64,000 bases of DNA from Burkholderia sp. IMCC1007 (GTDB lineage Bacteria > Pseudomonadota > Gammaproteobacteria > Burkholderiales > Burkholderiaceae). Both the position numbers and the translations under genes were made by a program. Of the stretch, positions 8,429 to 16,305 are shown one piece after another (the stretch's first letter is position 1; each line of letters starts with the position of its first letter). The stretch is taken from assembly GCF_027257875.1 (NCBI RefSeq), contig NZ_JAPVQY010000011.1, positions 62,001 to 126,000 of the forward strand. Direction: 5' to 3'. A model generated the notes under the pieces. The model saw only the letters and a program-made list of their open reading frames with translations. It made no database searches and had not been told where the DNA came from.

Positions 8429-11132
8429 CGTCGACCTCCGGTGCAGAATCCCGCATCGCATCGCCGCACGCCTGCGCGGCGGCTTCGTCGATGTAGCGTT
8501 CTTTCCAGTCGGGATGGCCCGAATGCAGATGCCGGTCGAACAGGATCTGGGCGCTCAGCTCGGAGCGCAGGATCGCAATCGAGACCGGATCGAGGGGGAT
8601 GGAGATCCGGCGTGATGCGCCACCCTGTTCGGCGATGAAGTAATCGCGTTTGGCGACGAGCTTCTGGATCGTGCGGATCTGACCGTCCGACAGTCCAAAG
8701 TCGCGCTGGTACGCCGCCTTCGCCGACGGCGTGAAGTTCTCGACGGGCACGAACACGCGCACGAGAACGTTGTCGCGAATCTGCGGCCAGATCGGCGAGG
8801 ACGATACCTGTTCGGGCGACTGGGCGTCCATCCACACGCAGCCGAGCTTCTTGCGCATCGTTACGATCCAGTTACCGATCTGCCGGGCAAAGCTTGCATC
8901 GTCGAGCAGGCTCCAGATCTCCGGCAGCATCACGAGCGTCGGGCCAATGATTCCCTGCGCGCGCCGCTGCTCGAGCGAATCCTGGATGCGATAGGTGACG
9001 TACGAAAGGAAGGGGCGCGCGATCACGGGGCTCGCGAGAATCCGGTCGGTCGCCATCGACACCCAGTGTGAGTCGTCGAAGCTGTCTTCGACGTTGTCGA
9101 AGTAGTGCGCCTGCACGGCGGGTCCGATCCACATGGCCAGTTCGTCGGAGAGTGGCCCCGCGGGCAGCGACGCATGAATTGTGCGCAGCCGCCAGAGCCG
9201 CCGATTGCTGCGGCTACGCGTGGCGGCGAGTGCCTTTTCGAGCTCGCGACGATCGGCAGCGCTCACGCGATACGTGCCGCGCTGCTGCACCAGCAGAATG
9301 ATCCATTCGACGAGGAATTCGAGGTGCCGAGGATCGGCCAGCAGCACGAGCGGGTTCATCTGCGCACGCTCGTCGGCGTGAACGCCGCTTGCCTCGCTGA
9401 TCTCGCTAATTTCGGTTATCTGGTTGTCGAAGTGCATGTAACGCCCACCCTGCAGGATGGTCGGAATGCGCATCGACAGGTCCTTGTCGAAGCCATACAG
9501 CCACGCGTTCGGATACTTGCGAAAGAGGGTTGCGCACAGCAGCATGAAGATCGTTTTGCCGAAGCCTGTGCGCCCGCACACGAGCATGTGACCCACGTCG
9601 CCCAGGAATCCCGTGAACCAGTACGGCGTGCCGAACTCGGTCGGGAAGGCCGCGAGTGCGGGGCAGCGTTTCCCGGTTTCCTTCGTCAGGTGCGCGTTGA
9701 TACGGTGGCCGTCCGAAACACCGCGAAGCGGCAGCAGCCGCGCCAGTGCTTCGGTATCAATGAACGACCAGCGTGCGCATTCGCGCCACATGCCGGGAAT
9801 GGTCGTGGCGAAAGCGGACAGAGCGTGCAGTGTTTCGCGCACCGGCGTGAAATGGGCCGCGCGCAGTGCTTCCTCGACCGCCTGGTGGGTTGCCACCGCC
9901 TGGGTCCACGCAGCTTCGGCGACGCGAGCGTCATCGAACGGACTGGTCCCGAATACCGGTGAGTACGACAGGACGGAGAGGTTGTAGTAGCCGTAGACTT
10001 CTTCGGCCATCTCGACCTTGCCCGCACGACGGTTGGCGTCGTCGGCCGCGGCCGAGCGTGCCTGGTTCTGGCGCGCCCCCGAGAGGTCTCCGCCGCGCAG
10101 GGTCGCGGCGAGCAGCGATCGGGTATCGAGCCGGCGTCCCTCGTGATAGCGTCGCACACCGTCGATGAAGCGCATCGCTGCCGACGGCGTGGTGAGCCGG
10201 AAGCAGTGGCTGATCGTCAATTCCCCGGGCACCTTGAGCAGGCCATCGAGACTGGTCGGCAGCACGCTGTCAGGCCAGAAGTCCCGGCGCGCCGGAATGC
10301 CCGCGGCGATCCCGAAGCGCTGCCGGCCGCCCGCATAGAAGTGCAGGTAATCGTGCCCGGGGCGGACCTCCGTGTCGCACATCGCGGCGTCGAGCGCCGG
10401 GATGTCGGGGACGGGAATGGCCTCAAGATGATCGGCGGGCGGCGCGGCGCACGCATGCATGAACGCGCCCAGCCGGTCACCGGACAGGCGCCGACAATTC
10501 AGACGTGGATTGCCGGCCACGAAGCCGAACAGCGTGGTCTCGAACGTCTCGACGATGGCGGCGAGTTCCGACGCGGTGTACGCGAACAGGTACTGATCGG
10601 AGGACGTGCCGCGCACGGCCTGCAGCAGCGACCGCGCGATGGAAAGCCCGTCGTGGGTCATCCCGTGCGTGACCTTGCCCGCGAACCGGTCAATGCCGAT
10701 GTCGGGGGCGAGCGTGAAAGTCACGTAGTGACGGTTCGTATAGTTGGCTGCCTTCTCGAACGTATCGCGCCGTGCATCATCGATGCGCTGTGAGACGGGA
10801 TCGGGCATCGGGACGCTGAGATACTGTGCACTGCGACGGCGGTGTACGGTCCACCATAGCGTGATGGGGCGGCGCGCCATGTCGCGCAGCGACGTGACGA
10901 GGTTGTCCATCAATTCCAGGATGTGGCTGCCCGAGAGTGCGTCGGCGTCTGGTCCAGCAAATTCGTACGTCGCCATCAGTGCCGAATCCTTGTTGACGAC
11001 GAGAGAATTGCTGAACCGGAACAGCCACGGCACGAGTTCCGCGGTCGACCGGCGATCGCCATCGGTTCGCTGGGTGATGCGCGCGAGCGACTCGGCGTCG
11101 AACGGCGAGCGTGCGAAGGCGGGCATCAGCAT
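8421..11132 (-). CDS. virB4: VirB4/TrbE-family secretion ATPase with altered Walker B
   Basis: 903 aa, somewhat longer than usual (about 800). The N-terminal CagE/TrbE domain is followed by the ATPase with Walker A GRTGFGKT at residues 520-527. The Walker B region reads LVMLPEIW, with Pro737-Glu738 where most family members have Asp-Glu. Otherwise the region keeps the family pattern, with a Trp two residues after the Glu. VirB4 energises pilus assembly and substrate transfer at the inner membrane. The start overlaps the virB3 stop. Confidence 0.9.
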   Translation of the reverse strand: MLMPAFARSPFDAESLARITQRTDGDRRSTAELVPWLFRFSNSLVVNKDSALMATYEFAGPDADALSGSHILELMDNLVTSLRDMARRPITLWWTVHRRRSAQYLSVPMPDPVSQRIDDARRDTFEKAANYTNRHYVTFTLAPDIGIDRFAGKVTHGMTHDGLSIARSLLQAVRGTSSDQYLFAYTASELAAIVETFETTLFGFVAGNPRLNCRRLSGDRLGAFMHACAAPPADHLEAIPVPDIPALDAAMCDTEVRPGHDYLHFYAGGRQRFGIAAGIPARRDFWPDSVLPTSLDGLLKVPGELTISHCFRLTTPSAAMRFIDGVRRYHEGRRLDTRSLLAATLRGGDLSGARQNQARSAAADDANRRAGKVEMAEEVYGYYNLSVLSYSPVFGTSPFDDARVAEAAWTQAVATHQAVEEALRAAHFTPVRETLHALSAFATTIPGMWRECARWSFIDTEALARLLPLRGVSDGHRINAHLTKETGKRCPALAAFPTEFGTPYWFTGFLGDVGHMLVCGRTGFGKTIFMLLCATLFRKYPNAWLYGFDKDLSMRIPTILQGGRYMHFDNQITEISEISEASGVHADERAQMNPLVLLADPRHLEFLVEWIILLVQQRGTYRVSAADRRELEKALAATRSRSNRRLWRLRTIHASLPAGPLSDELAMWIGPAVQAHYFDNVEDSFDDSHWVSMATDRILASPVIARPFLSYVTYRIQDSLEQRRAQGIIGPTLVMLPEIWSLLDDASFARQIGNWIVTMRKKLGCVWMDAQSPEQVSSSPIWPQIRDNVLVRVFVPVENFTPSAKAAYQRDFGLSDGQIRTIQKLVAKRDYFIAEQGGASRRISIPLDPVSIAILRSELSAQILFDRHLHSGHPDWKERYIDEAAAQACGDAMRDSAPEVDDA

Positions 11133-11485
11133 GGCAGGCCTCGCGCGAAACCTTTCGGACGGGCGTTGACCTTCTGGCGCAGCAGCTGGCGCGGTTCATA
11201 GTAGTCGCCCTGGCGGCTGTATTTCGTGTAGCAGCGGATCTGGTCCGGGTCGCGCCGCACGGCGAGCCACAGGACCGGGTGCGTGACCAGCACCGCGAGC
11301 AGTACCCACGCGTTGCGCATACCCGCGGCGAACGTGATGACGATCGCCGCCTGCGCGATGCACCAGCGGCGGTCGATGCCGAGCAGCAGGAACTGTTCGA
11401 GCATCGTCTTGCGGATGCGGGCGGCGAGTGGATCGTCTGGTTCGCCGGGGACATCGCGATGATCGGAATGCCGTTCGTCCATCAC
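11126..11485 (-). CDS. virB3: VirB3/TrbD-like inner-membrane protein
   Basis: 119 aa with a hydrophobic hairpin (about residues 45-75) followed by RRDPDQIRCY and a YYEPRQ motif, which resembles VirB3-type proteins placed next to VirB4. Its position between virB2-like and virB4 genes supports the call. VirB3 anchors VirB4 and helps pilus assembly. Confidence 0.78.
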   Translation of the reverse strand: MMDERHSDHRDVPGEPDDPLAARIRKTMLEQFLLLGIDRRWCIAQAAIVITFAAGMRNAWVLLAVLVTHPVLWLAVRRDPDQIRCYTKYSRQGDYYEPRQLLRQKVNARPKGFARGLPC

Positions 11486-11507
11486 AGAATTTTCCTGGAT
11501 GTGCGCG

Positions 11508-11936
11508 TCAGAGCGTGCCGGTGCAGGCTGCGCCGTGGTTGAAGACCTGCGCCCAGAGCAGCGGCATGTTCAGGATCGCGAGTGTGCCGAGCACGCCGCG
11601 CAGCACATGCGTCTTGATGTTGCTGCGACCGTCGTCGAGGAGCCACAGGACAATCGAGCCAACCAGCGCTGAGAGCGACACGACTTCGAGCAGCTCGTTG
11701 TCGAGCACGTCCTGATAGACGGTGCACAAGCCCCCGTTCCAGATACCCGCGTGGGCCAGAATCGGGATCGAGCCGAGCCAGAGCGCTACGAGGACGCTTT
11801 GCATCGTCGGTGCATGCTGGCGGAGAAGGGCGCGCCATGTGCAGCGGACTTCCCCTGAATGGCGACCGATTTTTCGACAGATACGGGAGACGATGCGCCG
11901 TGCAACGGCAATGCGGAGACGGATGACTTCAGGCAT
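11508..11936 (-). CDS. virB2: VirB2/TrbC-like pilin precursor
   Basis: 142 aa from ATG at 11936, whose codon overlaps the virB11 stop. A long basic leader (about 45 residues) precedes a hydrophobic signal sequence ending LAHA. Two further membrane segments follow (SLSALVGSIVLWLL and VLGTLAILNMPLLWA), as in VirB2/TrbC pilins. Its order between virB11 and virB3 fits. The C-terminus has a cysteine pair with one in the mature N-terminus. The family call rests on topology and position rather than strong motif identity. Confidence 0.65.
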   Translation of the reverse strand: MPEVIRLRIAVARRIVSRICRKIGRHSGEVRCTWRALLRQHAPTMQSVLVALWLGSIPILAHAGIWNGGLCTVYQDVLDNELLEVVSLSALVGSIVLWLLDDGRSNIKTHVLRGVLGTLAILNMPLLWAQVFNHGAACTGTL

Positions 11937-12990
11937 GGGCCAGCTCCTGTGCAATGGCGTCCGCGGTGGCGTACCGGGAAAACAGGCACCGTGTGACGTA
12001 GCGGTCGTTCTCGACGCCGAGCACTTCACGGATCTCGACGGGGCCGCGCACTGCACCTTGCCGTTCGGCGTGTACGAAGAAACGGAAGGTCGAGGCGATC
12101 CGGTGGCGCAGATCGGTGATCGTCATCAAACGTCCTTCATCGCTCATGCGGATGAGAGATTCGAGCCGCGCGGGTGCCGTGTCGGCTGAGTCGGCATGAA
12201 ACGAAACGATGGAGCCGGGGTGCCCCGTGTTGAGCGCTTCCATCAGGTCGAAGGCTTCGGCGCCGCGTACTTCGCCGACGATGATCCGGTCGGGGCGGAT
12301 GCGCAGAGAGAAACGCACGAGCTCACGAATCGTGATGCCGAGACTGGTTTCGAGCGCCACGTGATTGGGGGCATGGATCTGCAGTTCCGCCGTATCCTCG
12401 ATCGTGACGATGCGCTCGTCCGACGGCATGGCATCGATCATCGCGTTGAGCAGCGTAGTCTTGCCGGATGAGGTGCCGCCAGAGAAGGCGACGTTGATCC
12501 GCTCGCGCATCACCCACTGGAAGAACTCGCGCAGCGCTGCGCCGCCGTGAGAGATGCGCGCGAGCAGCGCCGCGTCCCGGCGACGGGTGAAAGTTGAGCG
12601 GGTGGCCGGCAGCACGTCAAAGGCGCCGTTGTGCTCATAGTCTGTGAGACCGGTGCGGCGACGCGCGTGCCTGCGGATCGACAGCATGTCGCCGTGCACA
12701 GCGACGGGATGGCGGGCGGCCGCGATGCGTAGGGCAGGCAGCCGCGCGTCGAGCAGCGGTGTCTGCGCCTTTGCATTGACATTGGCGAGGATCGTGATCG
12801 CGCGGTCGAGCGCGTCCGGGTCCAGGTGGCATCCAGCGACGAACGAGATCACGCCGTTGCGCTCGACGAACATCGCGTCGGCGCGGTTGACCATGATCTC
12901 CTGTACGTCGGGATCGGCGAGCATGGATTGCAGCGGGCCGAGGTAGTCGTTGAGCACCTCGATCGCGTACTCGTCGGTAAGCCGGCTCAT
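11929..12990 (-). CDS. virB11: VirB11-family hexameric traffic ATPase
   Basis: 353 aa from ATG at 12990, which overlaps the virB1 stop by 4 bp; the open frame upstream is not protein-like. Walker A GGTSSGKT is at residues 171-178. It is followed by an Asp box (TIEDTAEL), Walker B (RIIVGEVRG) and a His box (GSIVSFHA). VirB11 ATPases switch the apparatus between pilus assembly and DNA transfer. The gene is second in the leftward operon, an unusual place compared with virB operons where it is last. Confidence 0.92.
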   Translation of the reverse strand: MSRLTDEYAIEVLNDYLGPLQSMLADPDVQEIMVNRADAMFVERNGVISFVAGCHLDPDALDRAITILANVNAKAQTPLLDARLPALRIAAARHPVAVHGDMLSIRRHARRRTGLTDYEHNGAFDVLPATRSTFTRRRDAALLARISHGGAALREFFQWVMRERINVAFSGGTSSGKTTLLNAMIDAMPSDERIVTIEDTAELQIHAPNHVALETSLGITIRELVRFSLRIRPDRIIVGEVRGAEAFDLMEALNTGHPGSIVSFHADSADTAPARLESLIRMSDEGRLMTITDLRHRIASTFRFFVHAERQGAVRGPVEIREVLGVENDRYVTRCLFSRYATADAIAQELAHA

Positions 12991-13511
12991 TGCCCGTTCC
13001 CCCATCCGATGGGTTCGAAAAGCCGGGCAATGAAGTCCGGTCTCGCTGGTCGGGCATACACGACTTCTGGTTGTTCGGTCACGGTCGTTGGGGACACGTG
13101 CAATTCGCGGTACACGCGCCGCGCATAGGCGATGCGTTTTTCGTGGGCGCCTGCGTTGTACGCGCCGATGGCGCCCCACGTGAGTCCGAGACGACGGATG
13201 TTTTGCGACAGGATCCACGCGCCGACGTAGGCATTGGTGCAGCGGTCGTAGAGGCCCGCGCGCGAGACGCCGAAACGCGAAAGTGCCGTGAGCCAACGGC
13301 TGTTGATCTGCATCAGTCCGATGTCGGTGGTGCCGTCACGATTCAGATGAACGACGCCGGCGCGCTGGCCAGACTCCACGGTGGCAATCGCGCGGACCAG
13401 CCGGACATTGACGTGATGAAACCGTGCGGCATCGTCGAGGCAGTCGGCGCGGGCTGTGTGCGTCACCACAACGAGCGATGCACATAGAGGCATCTTCCAG
13501 ACACGCTTCAC
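12987..13511 (-). CDS. virB1: VirB1-like lytic transglycosylase
   Basis: 174 aa with a signal peptide (cleavage near ARA) and a lysozyme-like SLT domain. The catalytic Glu lies in the ATVESGQ segment, followed by GLMQINSRW and a GAYNAG motif. Such enzymes open the peptidoglycan locally for assembly of the secretion channel. It is the first gene of the leftward operon. Confidence 0.9.
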   Translation of the reverse strand: MKRVWKMPLCASLVVVTHTARADCLDDAARFHHVNVRLVRAIATVESGQRAGVVHLNRDGTTDIGLMQINSRWLTALSRFGVSRAGLYDRCTNAYVGAWILSQNIRRLGLTWGAIGAYNAGAHEKRIAYARRVYRELHVSPTTVTEQPEVVYARPARPDFIARLFEPIGWGNGQ

Positions 13512-14132
13512 ATCGACCTCAATCGGTTGGGGGTGCCATCAGAAAAAGAACCTGCCGGGAGCCGGGAGCAACCCGGCAGGTCAACAGCGCGCGTCAGTCC
13601 AGGGGGGAGGACTGACGGCTTCACTGTAGGTAGCGCAGATGTGCAGATGGCTGGAATGCCTGCACGGCAACGATGGCGCACGTGCGGTCATCCGTGACTG
13701 GGTGTGACCACGCGGGTCAGCAGGACTCGGAGTACGGGGGCTGTCCAGCGCGGGACAAAGCCGTCGGACGAAGGCCGGAAACGCAAGGGGAGCAAAGGGC
13801 GTCGTAAAGGGAAGGGCCCAATCCAAAGGCCGCGGGTGATGCTGGGATGAGTCGCATCACCCGCTCAAAGGCGCAAACGCCGAAGGGCAGAAAAGGGCTG
13901 TGCAGCAACGACGAAAAACGCCGCGGCCCTTGCCGCAGAAGACCCAGAAAGGAGCACGGACTGCGCCCGGACGGCAACCTCCGCCCGGCAGCGTGACTGC
14001 GCGGCACAGCAATTCGTCGTGCAGCTATTTGCGGCGGAGCCAGCAGGGCAATGCGTACGGTTGAACCATGGCGACCCTTGGAGTCGCCTGCGTCATTGCC
14101 AAGACGAATTCCCGGTCTGCCCGAATTCCCCT
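13512..14132. other. Hairpin-rich non-coding region between virB operon and relaxase (candidate oriT and/or structured RNA)
   Basis: There is no convincing gene in this 620 bp. It is packed with inverted repeats: the terminator at 13551-13580; gtcagtcc/ggactgac at 13593-13616 around a G6 loop; tgtcc/ggaca near 13742-13756; a 10-bp perfect stem gcgggtgatg/catcacccgc at about 13833-13864; and ggcg-caaa-cgcc near 13871. The plus strand from 13720 to 13970 is strikingly purine-rich with many GGA trinucleotides. An open frame on the minus strand (13717-14007) exists but has the composition of a shadow frame. A location between divergent transfer modules and beside the relaxase is where an origin of transfer is expected. 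An oriT or a structured RNA would both explain the repeats. Confidence 0.5.
13545..13580 (-). terminator. Rho-independent-type terminator upstream of virB1
   Basis: The arms cctgccggg (13551-13559) and cccggcagg (13572-13580) are perfect complements. Read on the minus strand, the hairpin is followed by ttcttttt. It lies upstream of, and points into, the virB operon. It therefore either ends a minus-strand transcript from the 13.6-14.0 kb region or acts as an attenuator for the operon. Confidence 0.6.
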
Positions 14133-16283
14133 ATGACTTTCGCCAATGCGCTCACCTGGTTGAGGTTGCCACGATCGTCGACGGCGCACCCGATACCGAC
14201 GGTGCCGCCGGCTGCGCCGCCTGACAGACCCAGACTGCCGCCTTCCCCGCAGTACCTGCCCGTACTGGGACATCGTGAGCTCATTCAAAGAACGGGCGTT
14301 GATGGGATGGTCCTGCGGATCGACAGCAGTCTGGGTCTGTCGCCCGAGAGCGAGCAACGCGACCTTGAACCATTGCTGCAGCGGCTCACGGAATTCGTGC
14401 AGCTTTTGCCCGCATCCGAGTCGCATCATCACGCCCAACCGGGTGGCCTGCTGATCCATCTGCTTGAAGTGGCGCGCTATGCGCTGCATGTGCGCGAAGG
14501 ATACCGGTTGCCGCTCGGGGCGAGCCCCGAAGACCAGATGCGGCATGGCGCGCGGTGCAGTTACGCGGTGCTGGTCGCTGCGCTGCTGCACGATATTGGC
14601 AAGCCGCTCGCGGATCTGAAGGTCGAACTGGCGACGGGCCACGAGTTGCGGCCGTGGGTGCCGATGGCCGGCAGCATGAACGAGCAGGGGGGCGAATGGT
14701 ATCGGGTGGATTTCCCGGCGCCTGGCGAACGTGATTACGGCGCGCATTCGCGTCTCGCCATCGTGCTGCTGCAGCGCCTCGTGCCATCAGTCTCGCTGAG
14801 CTGGCTGGCACAGTATCCGCCGGTGCTGCAGGAACTGGCGGCATACCTGTCCGGCGACGGCAATGGGAAAGGCGGTGCGAAAGACGGCGCGCTGGCGAAG
14901 ATCGTGGGCGACGCGGATCGCCGCTCGGTCTCGGAAAACCTGCTGGCGGGCCCGCGTACGCGGTTTTCGACCGCGCGTGCAGTCCCGCTGATCGAGCGTC
15001 TGATGGAAGGGCTGCGGCGGCTGCTGGCCGAAAGCGGTATGCCACTGAACCGTGCCGGCGCGACGGCCTATTGCGACGGCGAATCGCTCTGGTGCGTGGC
15101 CAAAACCCTGGCCGAGGCCGTGCGCCATCACCTTGCGTCGAACGAGGAACAACAGACCGGCGCGGCAGGCATCCCGACGGACAACAACCGGCTCTTCGAT
15201 ACGTGGCAGGAATACGGCGCGCTGGTGAGCACGCCAGAAGGCGGCGCGATCTGGACGATCGCGGTCGCGATCGGTACCTGGAAGCAGACCTTCACCGTCC
15301 TGCGCTTTCCGCTCGCCCGGCTCTACGCCGATCCCGCTCGCTATCCACGTGCGCTCGCTGCCGGCGCGATCCAGATTGTCGAGTCTGGGCTTGAGCCGAA
15401 GCCGACGGCTGAATCAGCCGACAACGCTGATGGCGGTGTAACGCCCCCTCCTGCAGAGTCTGCTCCGCAAGCGTCGTCGCCAGTCTCGGACGCGGTGACG
15501 GCGGCGGTCGGGCAAAGCGCTGACGCGCCAGATTCCGTGGCGTCAACATCGCGCGACGACCGGGATGTGCTCGATCGGCGCCGTGCAGATGATGACTCGG
15601 TCGAGTCGCAACAAATGGCCGCTCTGGAAGCCGAGGCTCCGTTCATCAACGAGGGGGAGCCTGCATATTTGCCGGATACCGAGAGCGCCGCGGCGCGGGA
15701 TGGCGAAGTGGTCGCCGGTCACGGCAAGCCCAGGGATGATGCGCCCGTAGCGGATCAGGTGAGTGCGCCGGTGCGTCCGCGCGAGAAGGCGCGGGTTCCA
15801 TCGCGATCCATTGCCGCCCGGGCGGGTGCCCGTCAGCCACGGCCCAATGCAGAACGGTTCATGGCCTGGGTGCAGGAGGGAGTGGCCAATGGCGGCTTGC
15901 CGTATAACGAATCGATGGCCCGCGTGCATTTCGTGCCGGAGGGCATGCTACTGGTGACGCCCGCAATCTTCCGGGATTTCGCGCAGGCTCATCCCGACGC
16001 GATCGAACAGACGCCGGCTGAAGATGGCAGCACGCCCGAGCCGTGGAAGCAGGTGCAGCGCGATTTCCAGAAGTCCGGCTATCCGGTGACAGCCGATGCT
16101 GGCCGCGCCGGGCGCTCGTATCTGATCCACTACAACATCAAGGGCGCCGGTGGCCGTCAATTGTCCGTGATGCTCGTGCCCGAGCCGGAGCGGTTCTTCA
16201 ATCCCGTGCCGCCGCCCAACGCAATGATCCAGTCGAAGCAGAAGGCGGTCGTGGCGGAAGACGCGGCCCCGGTGCAGGACTGA
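14133..16283 (+). CDS. traI: MobH-family relaxase (TraI_2 domain)
   Basis: 716 aa from ATG at 14133; the frame is open 114 bp further upstream but that part does not look like protein. The N-terminal TraI_2 domain contains the three-His run at residues 98-100 (HHHAQPGG) and an HD pair at 153-154 (LLHDIGKP), the metal-binding signature of HD-hydrolase-like MobH relaxases. A low-complexity Ala/Ser/Asp linker (about residues 420-560) joins a C-terminal domain (ERFMAWVQEGVANGGLPYN) typical of the TraI_2 C-terminal family. It nicks the element at oriT and pilots the strand. It is followed by traD. Confidence 0.9.
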   Translation: MTFANALTWLRLPRSSTAHPIPTVPPAAPPDRPRLPPSPQYLPVLGHRELIQRTGVDGMVLRIDSSLGLSPESEQRDLEPLLQRLTEFVQLLPASESHHHAQPGGLLIHLLEVARYALHVREGYRLPLGASPEDQMRHGARCSYAVLVAALLHDIGKPLADLKVELATGHELRPWVPMAGSMNEQGGEWYRVDFPAPGERDYGAHSRLAIVLLQRLVPSVSLSWLAQYPPVLQELAAYLSGDGNGKGGAKDGALAKIVGDADRRSVSENLLAGPRTRFSTARAVPLIERLMEGLRRLLAESGMPLNRAGATAYCDGESLWCVAKTLAEAVRHHLASNEEQQTGAAGIPTDNNRLFDTWQEYGALVSTPEGGAIWTIAVAIGTWKQTFTVLRFPLARLYADPARYPRALAAGAIQIVESGLEPKPTAESADNADGGVTPPPAESAPQASSPVSDAVTAAVGQSADAPDSVASTSRDDRDVLDRRRADDDSVESQQMAALEAEAPFINEGEPAYLPDTESAAARDGEVVAGHGKPRDDAPVADQVSAPVRPREKARVPSRSIAARAGARQPRPNAERFMAWVQEGVANGGLPYNESMARVHFVPEGMLLVTPAIFRDFAQAHPDAIEQTPAEDGSTPEPWKQVQRDFQKSGYPVTADAGRAGRSYLIHYNIKGAGGRQLSVMLVPEPERFFNPVPPPNAMIQSKQKAVVAEDAAPVQD

Positions 16284-16305
16284 ACCGCGAAGGCGGACGG
16301 CGGCG

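Noticed and set aside
13717-14007. A 96-codon minus-strand open frame in the virB-traI gap
   Set aside because: Ser/Pro/Arg-rich, no ribosome binding site, and dominated by inverted repeats; more likely antisense of, or part of, a structured non-coding region.
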